Source: Paenibacillus sp. XY044 (GTDB lineage: Bacteria; Bacillota; Bacilli; Paenibacillales; Paenibacillaceae). From it: DNA of 64,000 bases. The notes under the pieces are model-generated. The model was given only the letters and a program-made list of their open reading frames with translations, was not told where the DNA came from and searched no databases. How positions within the stretch are numbered: the first letter of the stretch is position 1; the number at the start of each line of letters is the position of its first letter. The stretch is from the NCBI RefSeq assembly GCF_002257645.1, contig NZ_NQMO01000005.1:434001-498000 (forward strand), read 5' to 3'. Position numbers and translations under genes: made by a program. This document shows, in pieces, positions 43,500 through 50,902 of the stretch.

Positions 43500-43528
43500 T
43501 AAATAATGAACATTTTGTTGTTTATTTA
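43500..43528. promoter_or_regulatory. Operator-like inverted repeat, SnoaL / TetR
   Basis: TAAATAA/TTATTTA outer arms with AACA/TGTT inner arms, in the 249-bp divergent gap. Candidate operator for the TetR protein encoded at 43658. Confidence 0.45.
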
Positions 43529-43657
43529 CCTTGTGCTCATTATAATAAGGATCGATATAACCCTCAATATTCAATTTTTTGAGTTTTGCAGGATAAAATA
43601 CAATTCGCACGGATATGTCGCTTAACGTCTTAAATTTCTTTTTAGGAGAACGAAAAT

Positions 43658-44266
43658 ATGAACAAAAAGAAGACCGATCTAAGAATCGTACGCACGAAAC
43701 AATCGATCCGAAAGGCGTTTTATGAGCTGATCCGGGAAAAAGGATATGAAGCGATCACGATCCAGGATATTGCCGACCGGGCGATGATCAATCGAAACAC
43801 GTTTTATCTTCACTACCAGAACAAACCGGATTTATTAGATATATGCATGGACGAGCTGTTGAGCGAATTAAAGCAGACCGTCGTGCTTTGTCCATTCCAT
43901 ATGAACCCTTTTCGTATGTCCAGACTAGAGACCGTCATGCAGGCCGTGTTGGAACACATTTCGGGGAGTATTACGTTTTACTATGCCATGCTGGTTGAGG
44001 AGAGTCGAATCTATCCGTTTCGAGCGAAAATGGAGAACATCATCAAGGAGAAACTGGATGAGGGGTGGAATCCTGGTCAAGAGAATTCTCCTTTAGCGAT
44101 GTCCAAGGAATTGCTTCTTGAGTACCTCGTATCGGCGTTCATGGGGATCGTCATTTGGTGGATTAAAAACGACCGGCCTCTACCTGCGACCGAAGTGTCA
44201 TCCCAGTTCAGTGGAATCGTGACCTATGGGCAATTGAAAGCTGCCGGAATTTCCGTTGAGGAATAG
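43658..44266 (+). CDS. TetR-family regulator
   Basis: HTH at the N-terminus (RTKQSIRKAFYELIREKGYE, ITIQDIADRAMINRNTFYLH, YQNKPDLLDICMDELL). The C-terminal half ends with SAFMGIVIWWIKNDRPLPAT, like the TetR_C_8 group also seen in the TetR protein at 25396. ATG 43658 has TTAGGAGAA upstream. It is divergent from the tandem SnoaL gene, its likely target. Confidence 0.9.
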   Translation: MNKKKTDLRIVRTKQSIRKAFYELIREKGYEAITIQDIADRAMINRNTFYLHYQNKPDLLDICMDELLSELKQTVVLCPFHMNPFRMSRLETVMQAVLEHISGSITFYYAMLVEESRIYPFRAKMENIIKEKLDEGWNPGQENSPLAMSKELLLEYLVSAFMGIVIWWIKNDRPLPATEVSSQFSGIVTYGQLKAAGISVEE

Positions 44267-44313
44267 AATAGCTAGGATAGAAGGAGCAGAGGTGCCTGTT
44301 CTTTCAAAAACAA

Positions 44314-44360
44314 AGGACAGGAGAGCACCGATCTGCCCCGCCTGTCCTGCTCATGTTTTT
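44314..44360 (+). terminator. Hairpin cluster after the TetR gene
   Basis: AGGACAGG (44314-44321) pairs with CCTGTCCT (44341-44348) followed by GCTCATGTTTTT. The first arm can alternatively pair with CCTGTTCTTT at about 44295-44304, so two exclusive hairpins are possible. Likely terminator. Confidence 0.55.
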
Positions 44361-44389
44361 GATATAAGTTCTTCGCTCTTATGCCTTGC

Positions 44390-44854
44390 TTAATATTCTC
44401 CTTTAATGACAAAGAATGAGCCTCGAATGGTTCCGGCCAGCTTGGACTTCTGTCTGGCAAACTTAAACTTCCCTTCTAACTCCTGGGGTACCTCCATCCC
44501 TTCAGAAAGCTTAAAACCAACGGCCCGCTTCTTCGGGTCATCCACCGTATACATGACATTAAGCCCGAGACCGTCCTCATAAAAGACGTAGGTGAATTGG
44601 ATATTTTCCACTTGAAAACGTGATGTCTCTAAAGGTTTGGCCGCAAATTCAATATCCCGTTCTTCCTTCAAAATCCGGTTCACATAATCCAGAGTGTCCT
44701 GGCTTTCACTGGCGGGCACCACCGTAAACTCATGCTTGTATTTGTTCATAAAGTAACGGGCTTCATTCGCGCGCAAACCGGCAAGCGCTTCGGCGACGGG
44801 CGAAGATTCCAAACCTACTGTAGACACATTTTTAAAATCAACGATATACGTCAT
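44390..44854 (-). CDS. Conserved-looking cytoplasmic protein, unknown
   Basis: Not recognised. 154 aa, no signal peptide or membrane segment, mixed alpha/beta with many Lys/Glu (ARYFMNKYKHEFTVVPASES, VNRILKEERDIEFAAKPLET, FTYVFYEDGLGLNVMYTVDD, KFARQKSKLAGTIRGSFFVI). ATG 44854 (MTYIVDF) has GAGGG 6 nt upstream; ATG 44860 is in frame just before. It is convergent with the TetR gene and divergent from the gene at 45130. Confidence 0.7.
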   Translation of the reverse strand: MTYIVDFKNVSTVGLESSPVAEALAGLRANEARYFMNKYKHEFTVVPASESQDTLDYVNRILKEERDIEFAAKPLETSRFQVENIQFTYVFYEDGLGLNVMYTVDDPKKRAVGFKLSEGMEVPQELEGKFKFARQKSKLAGTIRGSFFVIKGEY

Positions 44855-45025
44855 TTCCATCCCTCGTTTTCTCTTTATTCTAATAATCTATATTTCACAA
44901 GCTGACTGACGAATTTGATAGTCTTCTAAATATTATTTACATAGACTGGTAGAAACAAACATCTCATTATATATTCAGCGCTTTTCGTCAAAATCCTACA
45001 GATAACTTCAGCAAATCGATGTTGT

Positions 45026-45044
45026 CTAGGAGTAACACTCCTAG
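45026..45044. promoter_or_regulatory. 19-bp palindrome in divergent gap
   Basis: Perfect 8-bp arms CTAGGAGT-AAC-ACTCCTAG, about 90 bp before the isochorismatase-like gene. No T-tract follows, so an operator is more likely than a terminator. Confidence 0.45.
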
Positions 45045-45129
45045 GATAATTCCCCCTCTCGTTAATCACCACGGCCTAATATATACTGATGCAGTCATCT
45101 ATACTACAAGATTAGCGGAGGGTTTTTAT

Positions 45130-45732
45130 ATGAACCAACTAAACGATAATCATACGAATAGCGGAGAAAGAGAACCGTTAATAGATTGGAACAAGACAGC
45201 TCTGGTCGTCATCGATCTCCAAAAATGGATTGGTCAGCAGTATGCACCCTATTCTGCCGAGATGGTCATTGCCAATGCAGCCAAGCTGACCCATCATTTC
45301 CGGAACAAAGGGGCTTTTGTGACGCTTGTGCATGTATCCAGTAAGGATTTCAGAGATATGCTTAGTCCCAAGCTCGATACCGCTCCTCCTAAGCTGAACA
45401 TGATCGAAGGCTGGGATGAATTTGTTCCCGAGCTCGGCGTAACCGAAACGGACCACATCATCTCCAAAAAGCAATGGGGGGCTTTTCACGGAACAGACCT
45501 TGATCTTCAGCTGCGCCGTCGAAACATGGATACGATCGTCATCTGCGGCATAGCCTCGGGGATCGGTGTAGATACAACCGCCAGGGAAGCCTTTCAGCAT
45601 GGATATAATATCATTTTCGCGATCGACGCCATGACCGGGTTTACGAGGGCTGAGCATGAGCATGTACGGAATGTCATTTTCCCGAGGATAGGGCGGATTC
45701 GCACAACGGAAGAGATTTTAAAAGGGATTTAG
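45130..45732 (+). CDS. Isochorismatase-like hydrolase
   Basis: Isochorismatase-superfamily protein, 200 aa. Catalytic Asp in TALVVIDLQKWIG, Lys in IISKKQWGAFHGTDLDLQL, and the loop TIVICGIASGIGVDTTAREA. The position that is Cys in nicotinamidases is Gly here, as in true isochorismatases of the EntB type, so a vinyl-ether hydrolase or non-thiol function is more likely than amidase. ATG 45130 has GGAGGG 7 nt upstream. No siderophore synthesis genes adjoin it. Confidence 0.87.
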   Translation: MNQLNDNHTNSGEREPLIDWNKTALVVIDLQKWIGQQYAPYSAEMVIANAAKLTHHFRNKGAFVTLVHVSSKDFRDMLSPKLDTAPPKLNMIEGWDEFVPELGVTETDHIISKKQWGAFHGTDLDLQLRRRNMDTIVICGIASGIGVDTTAREAFQHGYNIIFAIDAMTGFTRAEHEHVRNVIFPRIGRIRTTEEILKGI

Positions 45733-45836
45733 GTTTGCTGGAGGGATCGACCAAATCGCCCCCAAACAGTTCCTTTATAACGAGGGTAAATTATAATTTA
45801 ATGTGGGATCACCTCCTCAGGTGCCCCTGAACAGAC

Positions 45837-45881
45837 GTAACCCGTCAGGCCTCCAACCTGTGGCGGGTTACTTCTTTTTTT
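45837..45881 (+). terminator. Terminator after the isochorismatase-like gene
   Basis: GTAACCCG/CGGGTTAC stem with an inner CAGG/CCTG pairing and a TTCTTTTTTT tail. Confidence 0.87.
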
Positions 45882-46016
45882 CTATCGATATACGTCAACA
45901 GACTGTAGCTGAATACTGCAATATCACTCCCCAGCCATCCTAAAACTATGACATACAGGTGTCAAATTACCCCTGATACAATCAGTTCAAAATTAATAAA
46001 TGGAGGGTTGAAACGA

Positions 46017-46517
46017 ATGAATGAAAAACAAAAATTGCAAAACGAGAACCATACCATCACCCCCTGGATCACTACAAAAAGCACTGAAAAGTTGATTGCC
46101 TTTTTGATTGCGGCTTTTGATGCGCGAGAACTTGGCAGGGTATACAATCCTGATGGAAGCATAGGGCATGCAGAGGTAGGCATCGGGGATTCAAAAATTC
46201 TTATGTTCGATTCTCCTGCCGAATGGCCGTCGTTTCCTTGCTTTATTCGCCTGTACGTGGACAACAGTGATGAATTTTATGCTCAAGCTATAAAGGCAGG
46301 CGCTATATCCATGACGAAAGTGATCACCCAGGCGTGGGGGGAACGGGGTGGAAGAGTGGTGGATCCATTTGGGAATGTGTGGTGGATAACATCTAAAGTA
46401 GAGGATGTTAGTCCTGAAGAAATGATAGAGCGATCAAAACAGCAAGAGTATATCGATGCTATGGAATATGCTCAAAAGAGCTTTAATCCATTTTTGACGG
46501 ATGCGGAAAATCGTTGA
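46017..46517 (+). CDS. VOC (glyoxalase/PhnB-like) family protein
   Basis: Vicinal-oxygen-chelate fold protein. Seen: ITPWITTKSTEKLIAFLIAA, GSIGHAEVGIGDSKILMFDS, FIRLYVDNSDEFYAQAIKAG, and the C-terminal GERGGRVVDPFGNVWWITSK typical of PhnB-like members. Length 166 aa. ATG 46017 has GGAGGG 9 nt upstream. Function ranges from metal-dependent enzymes to resistance proteins; substrate unknown. Confidence 0.9.
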   Translation: MNEKQKLQNENHTITPWITTKSTEKLIAFLIAAFDARELGRVYNPDGSIGHAEVGIGDSKILMFDSPAEWPSFPCFIRLYVDNSDEFYAQAIKAGAISMTKVITQAWGERGGRVVDPFGNVWWITSKVEDVSPEEMIERSKQQEYIDAMEYAQKSFNPFLTDAENR

Positions 46518-46623
46518 AGTTCTAATAAGATTCGAGTTACTCACAACTCACACACCGCCGATCAATGAGGACGTTGTCGAGATCATGGATTTGATCTTCC
46601 TGCCGCTTGTACAAAGGCATAAC

Positions 46624-46666
46624 AAAAAGGATGAACGAAGGGACCTACCGTTTCATCCTTTTTTGC
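46624..46666 (+). terminator. Terminator after the VOC gene
   Basis: AAAGGATGAA paired with TTTCATCCTTT (a Watson-Crick stem of about 9 bp) and a TTTTTTG tail. Confidence 0.85.
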
Positions 46667-46798
46667 TGTGTCTGCCACAAGAGAATATATATTGGATTCC
46701 GTATCTTGATTCAATGCGAGTCGTCACTTTTCATAAAGTTTTGCTTTTCCAAGTAATTCATACGCACCCCAGCGTCTTGCCCTCGCTGTGCCTTGTTC

Positions 46799-48553
46799 CT
46801 ATAGGGTGAACTTCGTGACGGCAGCCTCCAAACTTGTGCTTCTCCGCTTCAAAAGCTCTGTCGTCTCAGCAATTCGTTTCGCCGCTTTTAGTTGCAATGC
46901 TGACATGCTTTGAACCAGTATTGTATTTTCAGCGACAACCCCGGAAATATTCGAAATTTGCTCCACGGAGGCCGTGACCTCCTCGGTACTTGCCAGCACC
47001 TCTTCCGAAGCTGCAGATATCTCTTGAATTTGACTATTTACATGAACGAATCTTTCCATCGTTCGGTTAAATAGTACTTCCGCTTGATTCGACAGCTCGG
47101 TCCCCATTCGTATTCCATCACTTCCCTCTCTCATTCTCACAACAATCTGAGCGGTCTCCTGTCTGATTTGTTGGAGAAGCGAAGTAATACGCTGCGTGGA
47201 AACAGCGGAAGTATCGGCAAGTTTACGTACCTCCCCGGCAACAACCGCGAAGCCGGAACCATCTTCTCCTGCTCTTGCAGCCTCGATGGCGGCGTTCAAC
47301 GCCAGCAATTTCGTTTGTTCGGCGATATCCGCGACCAAATGGAGCACCGGATCAATCTCATTCATCCGTTCGTTCAGGGTATCCATCGTGATCGACGTCT
47401 GCGTGGTCATATCGTAAATAGACTCTACTTGATGTTTCAACTGTCGAATGGAATCCTGTCCTTTCTCTGCCCGTTCCAGTGCTTCGCCGGACATTCTCGA
47501 CATGCTGGCCGACGCCTCAGATACCCGTGTGATCGCCAAAATAATTTCGCTCATGGACTTTGCGCTCTCTTCCGTACCTAGTCGCTGCTGCTGCGCGCCT
47601 TGGGCTAATTGCGTGACAGCTTCCTCAAGGTTCACGTTCTGATGGAGCATCTCACTCGTTTCTGAATTGAACTGATTTACGGAATGGACGAGGTTATGCG
47701 CGGTTGATTCCATATCGGAAGTCACTTCCTTAAGCGTAACGCCAAGTTTCTCCACCATTTGTGTCATCGCGAAATAGGCACGTCCGATTTCGTCGTTCGA
47801 GCGAATTCGTGCGCCGTTCAGAACTATTTTTGCTTCCGCGACATCCCCTCTCGCAGTAGCCTCGGCTCCTTTGACAATGATACCCAAAGGCCGCAACGAC
47901 CGCGATATATACCAGACGATCAGCGCATAGACAATAAGCGCCAGAATCCCCATCAAGACGAATACCGGAATGCTCTGCCCCATAACTTGACGATTAATTG
48001 AATCGTATACGGATACGTCCATATCGAGCCCAAGCGCTCCGATGATGTTTCCAGCCGCATCGCGGAGTGGGGCATACGATGAAATGTAGTCCCCGTATTC
48101 CGGATTGTGGATAATATCCGATTTAGCGGATTCCCCTTTTAATATCAAATCTATAGCATTTTGCGGCACATCCGTGACTTCGCCGATCGGGGATGCGGTC
48201 TCCGAGCCTTTAGGTTGACCGTCAATCAGGAGAATGGGTTTCCCCTGGTCATTGAATTTCACCGTATACACATACATTGCTCCGATTTGCTCACGGTAAC
48301 GATTCAACTCTCCCCGAATGCTCCAATATAGATCGTTCTCTTGAGTATTTTCTGTGAAATTTTTATATTTTTCCACGTCGAATTTTCCTGCATACGCACT
48401 CACGTTATGAATGCTGAAATTTCCGATCGCTTCTTCGCTTGCCTTCCTCGTATTTTGAATTTGCGTGTAAACTAACGTAAATGAGAGAAGCAGCAGTATC
48501 GCTAAAATAACGATAGACAGCTTCCAAACCAAACGGTTTTTTAATGCGGACAT
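46799..48553 (-). CDS. Methyl-accepting chemotaxis protein
   Basis: Membrane chemoreceptor, 584 aa. N-terminal helix ([20 protein letters not shown]), an extracellular single-Cache-type sensor (about 35-180, [40 protein letters not shown]), second helix ([20 protein letters not shown]), HAMP, and the long coiled-coil signalling domain with the hairpin tip ([32 protein letters not shown]). The C-terminus lacks a CheR-tethering pentapeptide. ATG 48553 has AAAGGGG upstream. Ligand unknown. Confidence 0.95.
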   Translation of the reverse strand: MSALKNRLVWKLSIVILAILLLLSFTLVYTQIQNTRKASEEAIGNFSIHNVSAYAGKFDVEKYKNFTENTQENDLYWSIRGELNRYREQIGAMYVYTVKFNDQGKPILLIDGQPKGSETASPIGEVTDVPQNAIDLILKGESAKSDIIHNPEYGDYISSYAPLRDAAGNIIGALGLDMDVSVYDSINRQVMGQSIPVFVLMGILALIVYALIVWYISRSLRPLGIIVKGAEATARGDVAEAKIVLNGARIRSNDEIGRAYFAMTQMVEKLGVTLKEVTSDMESTAHNLVHSVNQFNSETSEMLHQNVNLEEAVTQLAQGAQQQRLGTEESAKSMSEIILAITRVSEASASMSRMSGEALERAEKGQDSIRQLKHQVESIYDMTTQTSITMDTLNERMNEIDPVLHLVADIAEQTKLLALNAAIEAARAGEDGSGFAVVAGEVRKLADTSAVSTQRITSLLQQIRQETAQIVVRMREGSDGIRMGTELSNQAEVLFNRTMERFVHVNSQIQEISAASEEVLASTEEVTASVEQISNISGVVAENTILVQSMSALQLKAAKRIAETTELLKRRSTSLEAAVTKFTL

Positions 48554-48592
48554 GAGTCGAGTTCCCCTTTAATATCAGATGACCTAATATTC

Positions 48593-48667
48593 GTCGAAAA
48601 ATATCGTAATTCCTGTTTTTAACAATGATATTGTTGTTTTCTGTCTGTTATTTGTGATATTTTCGAC
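48593..48667 (-). promoter_or_regulatory. Nested inverted repeats upstream of the chemoreceptor
   Basis: Outer arms GTCGAAAAATATC and GATATTTTCGAC (48593-48605, 48656-48667, one extra A) enclose AACAAT-GAT-ATTGTT (48621-48635). This lies 40-115 bp before the chemoreceptor start, so it may be an operator or a structured leader. Confidence 0.45.
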
Positions 48668-48732
48668 AACGGATAACCCTTAATGGAACGTTAATGGTTG
48701 TTTATATTTGAAGTGATTTTCCAAACTACAAG

Positions 48733-48776
48733 ACAAAAAAAGACCCGTAGGAATTCATTATACCGAACGAGTCTTT
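48733..48776 (-). terminator. Terminator of the YCII-sigma operon
   Basis: On the minus strand, AAAAGACTCGT and ACGGGTCTTTTTTT pair across about 20 nt with one mismatch and end in a T-run. It would end transcripts from the sigma-factor operon that stops at 48930. Confidence 0.65.
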
Positions 48777-48886
48777 TGATTGGATGACTAGTATTACTTA
48801 TTGTTAACTTGGCATTTTTTCCATTTCTAACCATTTGGACAGAGCAAATTTAGCGTTCTCCGCCCTGTCTGTGACGGCAAGTTTTT

Positions 48887-48908
48887 AAGGCACCCTCTCG
48901 GGTGCCTT
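48887..48908. other. Isolated perfect hairpin
   Basis: AAGGCACCC-TCTC-GGGTGCCTT, 9-bp arms, no T-tract on either strand. It lies 22 bp past the sigma-factor stop and resembles the stem at 1172-1191. Probably an mRNA 3'-end or terminator-derived stem. Confidence 0.6.
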
Positions 48909-48929
48909 AAATTTATCTCGCTATGCGTT

Positions 48930-50153
48930 TTATATCTCACTAGCTTGGCGATTTAGAAATTGCCGAATCGATGCATCTGTGCTTAGTCCAATGGCACGGC
49001 TATAAGCCGAGCGGGCACCTTCTTTTCGCTGCATCCGCTTGTACAAATGGCCTGCAAGTGTCCAGTAGGGCTGATAGCTAACCACCCTTTCAGATGGAAT
49101 GGCTTCTAAGAGAGCAATGCCACGTTCCGATCCATAAGCCTCCGCCACCGCGGCGGCTCGGCCGACTAATGCGCCCAGTGTGGGGGATATACGAGTGAGG
49201 CCCTCGTATAACTGAGCAATCGCCTCCCACTCTGTACGCCCAGTCCATAAACGCTGTGCATGCACCGATTGTATCGCGGCCATGAGTTGAAATCGGCCAA
49301 TCTCACCGGCTTGCGAGGCGATATGCAGATAACGCTCCGCTTCCAAGATCAAGCTTTGTTCCCATCGGGCACAATCCTGCTCAGAGAGGGGAATAAAGTT
49401 CCCTTCTCCATCATGCCGGGCCTCACGTCGCGCTTCGCAGTGCAGCATGAGCGCCAACAGACCCTTCACCTCCGGTTTGCGTGGAGCGAATTGAAGAAGC
49501 AGCCTTCCTAGAAAAATCGCTTCCTCCGCCAATCTCCTGCGAGGCGAGTCGGCAACGGCTGCTTCGTCCCACCCGCTTCCGTAAGCAGCATAAATGGCCT
49601 CCAGCACGGAATCGAGACGATTCGCAATTTCTTCATCATCAGGCCATTCAAAAGTGATGCGTTCGGCACGAATTTTTGCCTTTACCCGGGTAAGACGCTG
49701 AATCATGGTGGAGGGCTTGACAATGAATGCAGACGCAATTCGGGCTGCATCGATTCCAAGCACCGTCTGCAGCATAAGCGGTGTACGCATTGCAGGGTCA
49801 ATTGCCGGATGGGTACAAAGAAACATCATCCTCAGTCGTTCGTCCGGAAAGCCAGCACTCGAAGATGCCAACCGTTGTGCATCCTCTGACATGGCAATGA
49901 GTGTCGGCAGCGCACTTTCGGAAACGCGGGTACGACGTGCACGGTCGATAAGCCGCCTCCTGGCGGCAGTAACGAGCCATGCTTCAGGCTTATCCGGAAT
50001 GCCGATCTTCGGCCAAGTTTCTAGCGCAGCGAGAAAAGCGTCTCCAATGGCATCCTCAACAGCCTGCAGATCCCGCCAATTTACAGCCAAATAGGAGAGC
50101 AAACGGCCGTAAGCGTTACGGGCTGTTTGTTCAATAACTTGATGAGCTTCCAT
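48930..50153 (-). CDS. ECF sigma factor with C-terminal TPR-like domain (ECF42-like)
   Basis: Extracytoplasmic-function sigma factor of the group linked to YCII/DGPF proteins. Region 2 at the N-terminus (LQAVEDAIGDAFLAALETWP, PEAWLVTAARRRLIDRARRT), region 4 (MQTVLG-type, here MLQTVLGIDAARIASAFIVK, then TMIQRLTRVKAKIR), then an approximately 220-residue helical TPR-like extension (AIYAAYGSGWDEA to the end). ATG 50153 has no strong ribosome site but starts 8 bp after the YCII stop, so coupling is likely. No anti-sigma factor is present; in this group the extension is thought to control activity. Confidence 0.92.
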   Translation of the reverse strand: MEAHQVIEQTARNAYGRLLSYLAVNWRDLQAVEDAIGDAFLAALETWPKIGIPDKPEAWLVTAARRRLIDRARRTRVSESALPTLIAMSEDAQRLASSSAGFPDERLRMMFLCTHPAIDPAMRTPLMLQTVLGIDAARIASAFIVKPSTMIQRLTRVKAKIRAERITFEWPDDEEIANRLDSVLEAIYAAYGSGWDEAAVADSPRRRLAEEAIFLGRLLLQFAPRKPEVKGLLALMLHCEARREARHDGEGNFIPLSEQDCARWEQSLILEAERYLHIASQAGEIGRFQLMAAIQSVHAQRLWTGRTEWEAIAQLYEGLTRISPTLGALVGRAAAVAEAYGSERGIALLEAIPSERVVSYQPYWTLAGHLYKRMQRKEGARSAYSRAIGLSTDASIRQFLNRQASEI

Positions 50154-50161
50154 AGAGATGA

Positions 50162-50509
50162 TTACTTCAGCGCGGGAAGGTTTTGTCTGACCTCCACCGT
50201 ATCGACAGGGCCCCGAGCAGCCCACTCTAATGCAGTGTCAAGATCCGGAACATCAATCACGAATATCCCGCCGAGCTGCTCTTTCGTCTCGGGAAACGGT
50301 CCGTCCTGAACAACCATCTCACCGCCGTGCCGCTTCATCGTTGCAGCTGTCTCAGGAGCATGGAGACCCGAACCGAATACCACAATTCCGGACTGCCGCA
50401 AAGCATGCACGTAGTGCGTCCAGCCTGCCAAGTATTCTTGTTGCCGGGCCGGGTCCATTCTTGCCGCAAAGTCCTCCTGACTCTCGTAAAACATTAAGGT
50501 GTAACTCAT
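50162..50509 (-). CDS. YCII-related (DGPF-domain) protein
   Basis: Small alpha-beta barrel protein of the YCII family with the DGPF mark (EMVVQDGPFPETKEQLGGIF) and start MSYTLMFYESQEDFAARM. Length 115 aa is usual. ATG 50509 has GGGAGGAG upstream. It is always-paired-type partner of ECF42-like sigma factors, which matches the gene just downstream. Enzyme activity is not established. Confidence 0.93.
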   Translation of the reverse strand: MSYTLMFYESQEDFAARMDPARQQEYLAGWTHYVHALRQSGIVVFGSGLHAPETAATMKRHGGEMVVQDGPFPETKEQLGGIFVIDVPDLDTALEWAARGPVDTVEVRQNLPALK

Positions 50510-50620
50510 ACTAAAACTCCTCCCTTTAAAACCGTATTGGAATTGGGTTGCACTATATTGTCGTATGGGCTGTTCCGATTTCTACATTACAAGAAAAATT
50601 TTTATATAAAAAGCTAGTGT

Positions 50621-50660
50621 CACTTGTGATACGGTTCAGCTTAGCATCGCGATCAGCGAA
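50621..50660 (+). repeat. Dispersed repeat, copy A
   Basis: CACTTGTGATACGGTTCAGC followed by TTAGC and a degenerate end with GCGAA. Same orientation as copies at 53287, 55877, 58693, 61647 and a degenerate one at 63912. It marks the left edge of the AT-rich island, just after the YCII promoter. The gap 50510-50902 also holds the nested inverted repeat at 50752 and no gene. Confidence 0.65.
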
Positions 50661-50751
50661 ATTGCTGAAGGAACTGCCACTATCAGCTACTTTGTTTTAA
50701 TTCGATCTGGTGTGCGTATTTTCATTTTCTGACCAGTCATGTAAGCATGAA

Positions 50752-50868
50752 AAAACACATCCTAAGTTTGGATATAGCATTCTTCTAGATAAACCTCTCC
50801 ATGAATTGAAGGAAGAATTGAGGGTTTATCGATAAAAGAAAACTTATTTACCAAAAGGGATGTGTTTT
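50752..50868. repeat. Nested inverted repeats, 117 bp
   Basis: Outer arms AAAACACATCC/GGATGTGTTTT (50752-50762, 50858-50868) and inner arms GATAAACC/GGTTTATC (50788-50795, 50823-50830), with near-equal spacers of 25 and 27 nt. On the minus strand it lies after the nucleotidase stop and ends with TTTTTTC, so it could be a large terminator structure; the symmetry also fits a small non-autonomous element. Confidence 0.6.
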
Positions 50869-50902
50869 CCTGTCTTAATATAAGGCTTGAATAAGATCTA
50901 AA

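Noticed and set aside
44295-44348. Attenuator with alternative hairpins after the TetR gene
   Set aside because: The mutually exclusive stems lie after a stop codon with no downstream plus-strand gene for 780 bp, so a simple terminator is the more economical reading.
46501-46809. 102-codon frame after the VOC gene
   Set aside because: Overlaps the VOC stop and runs through a terminator hairpin; no ribosome site or family.
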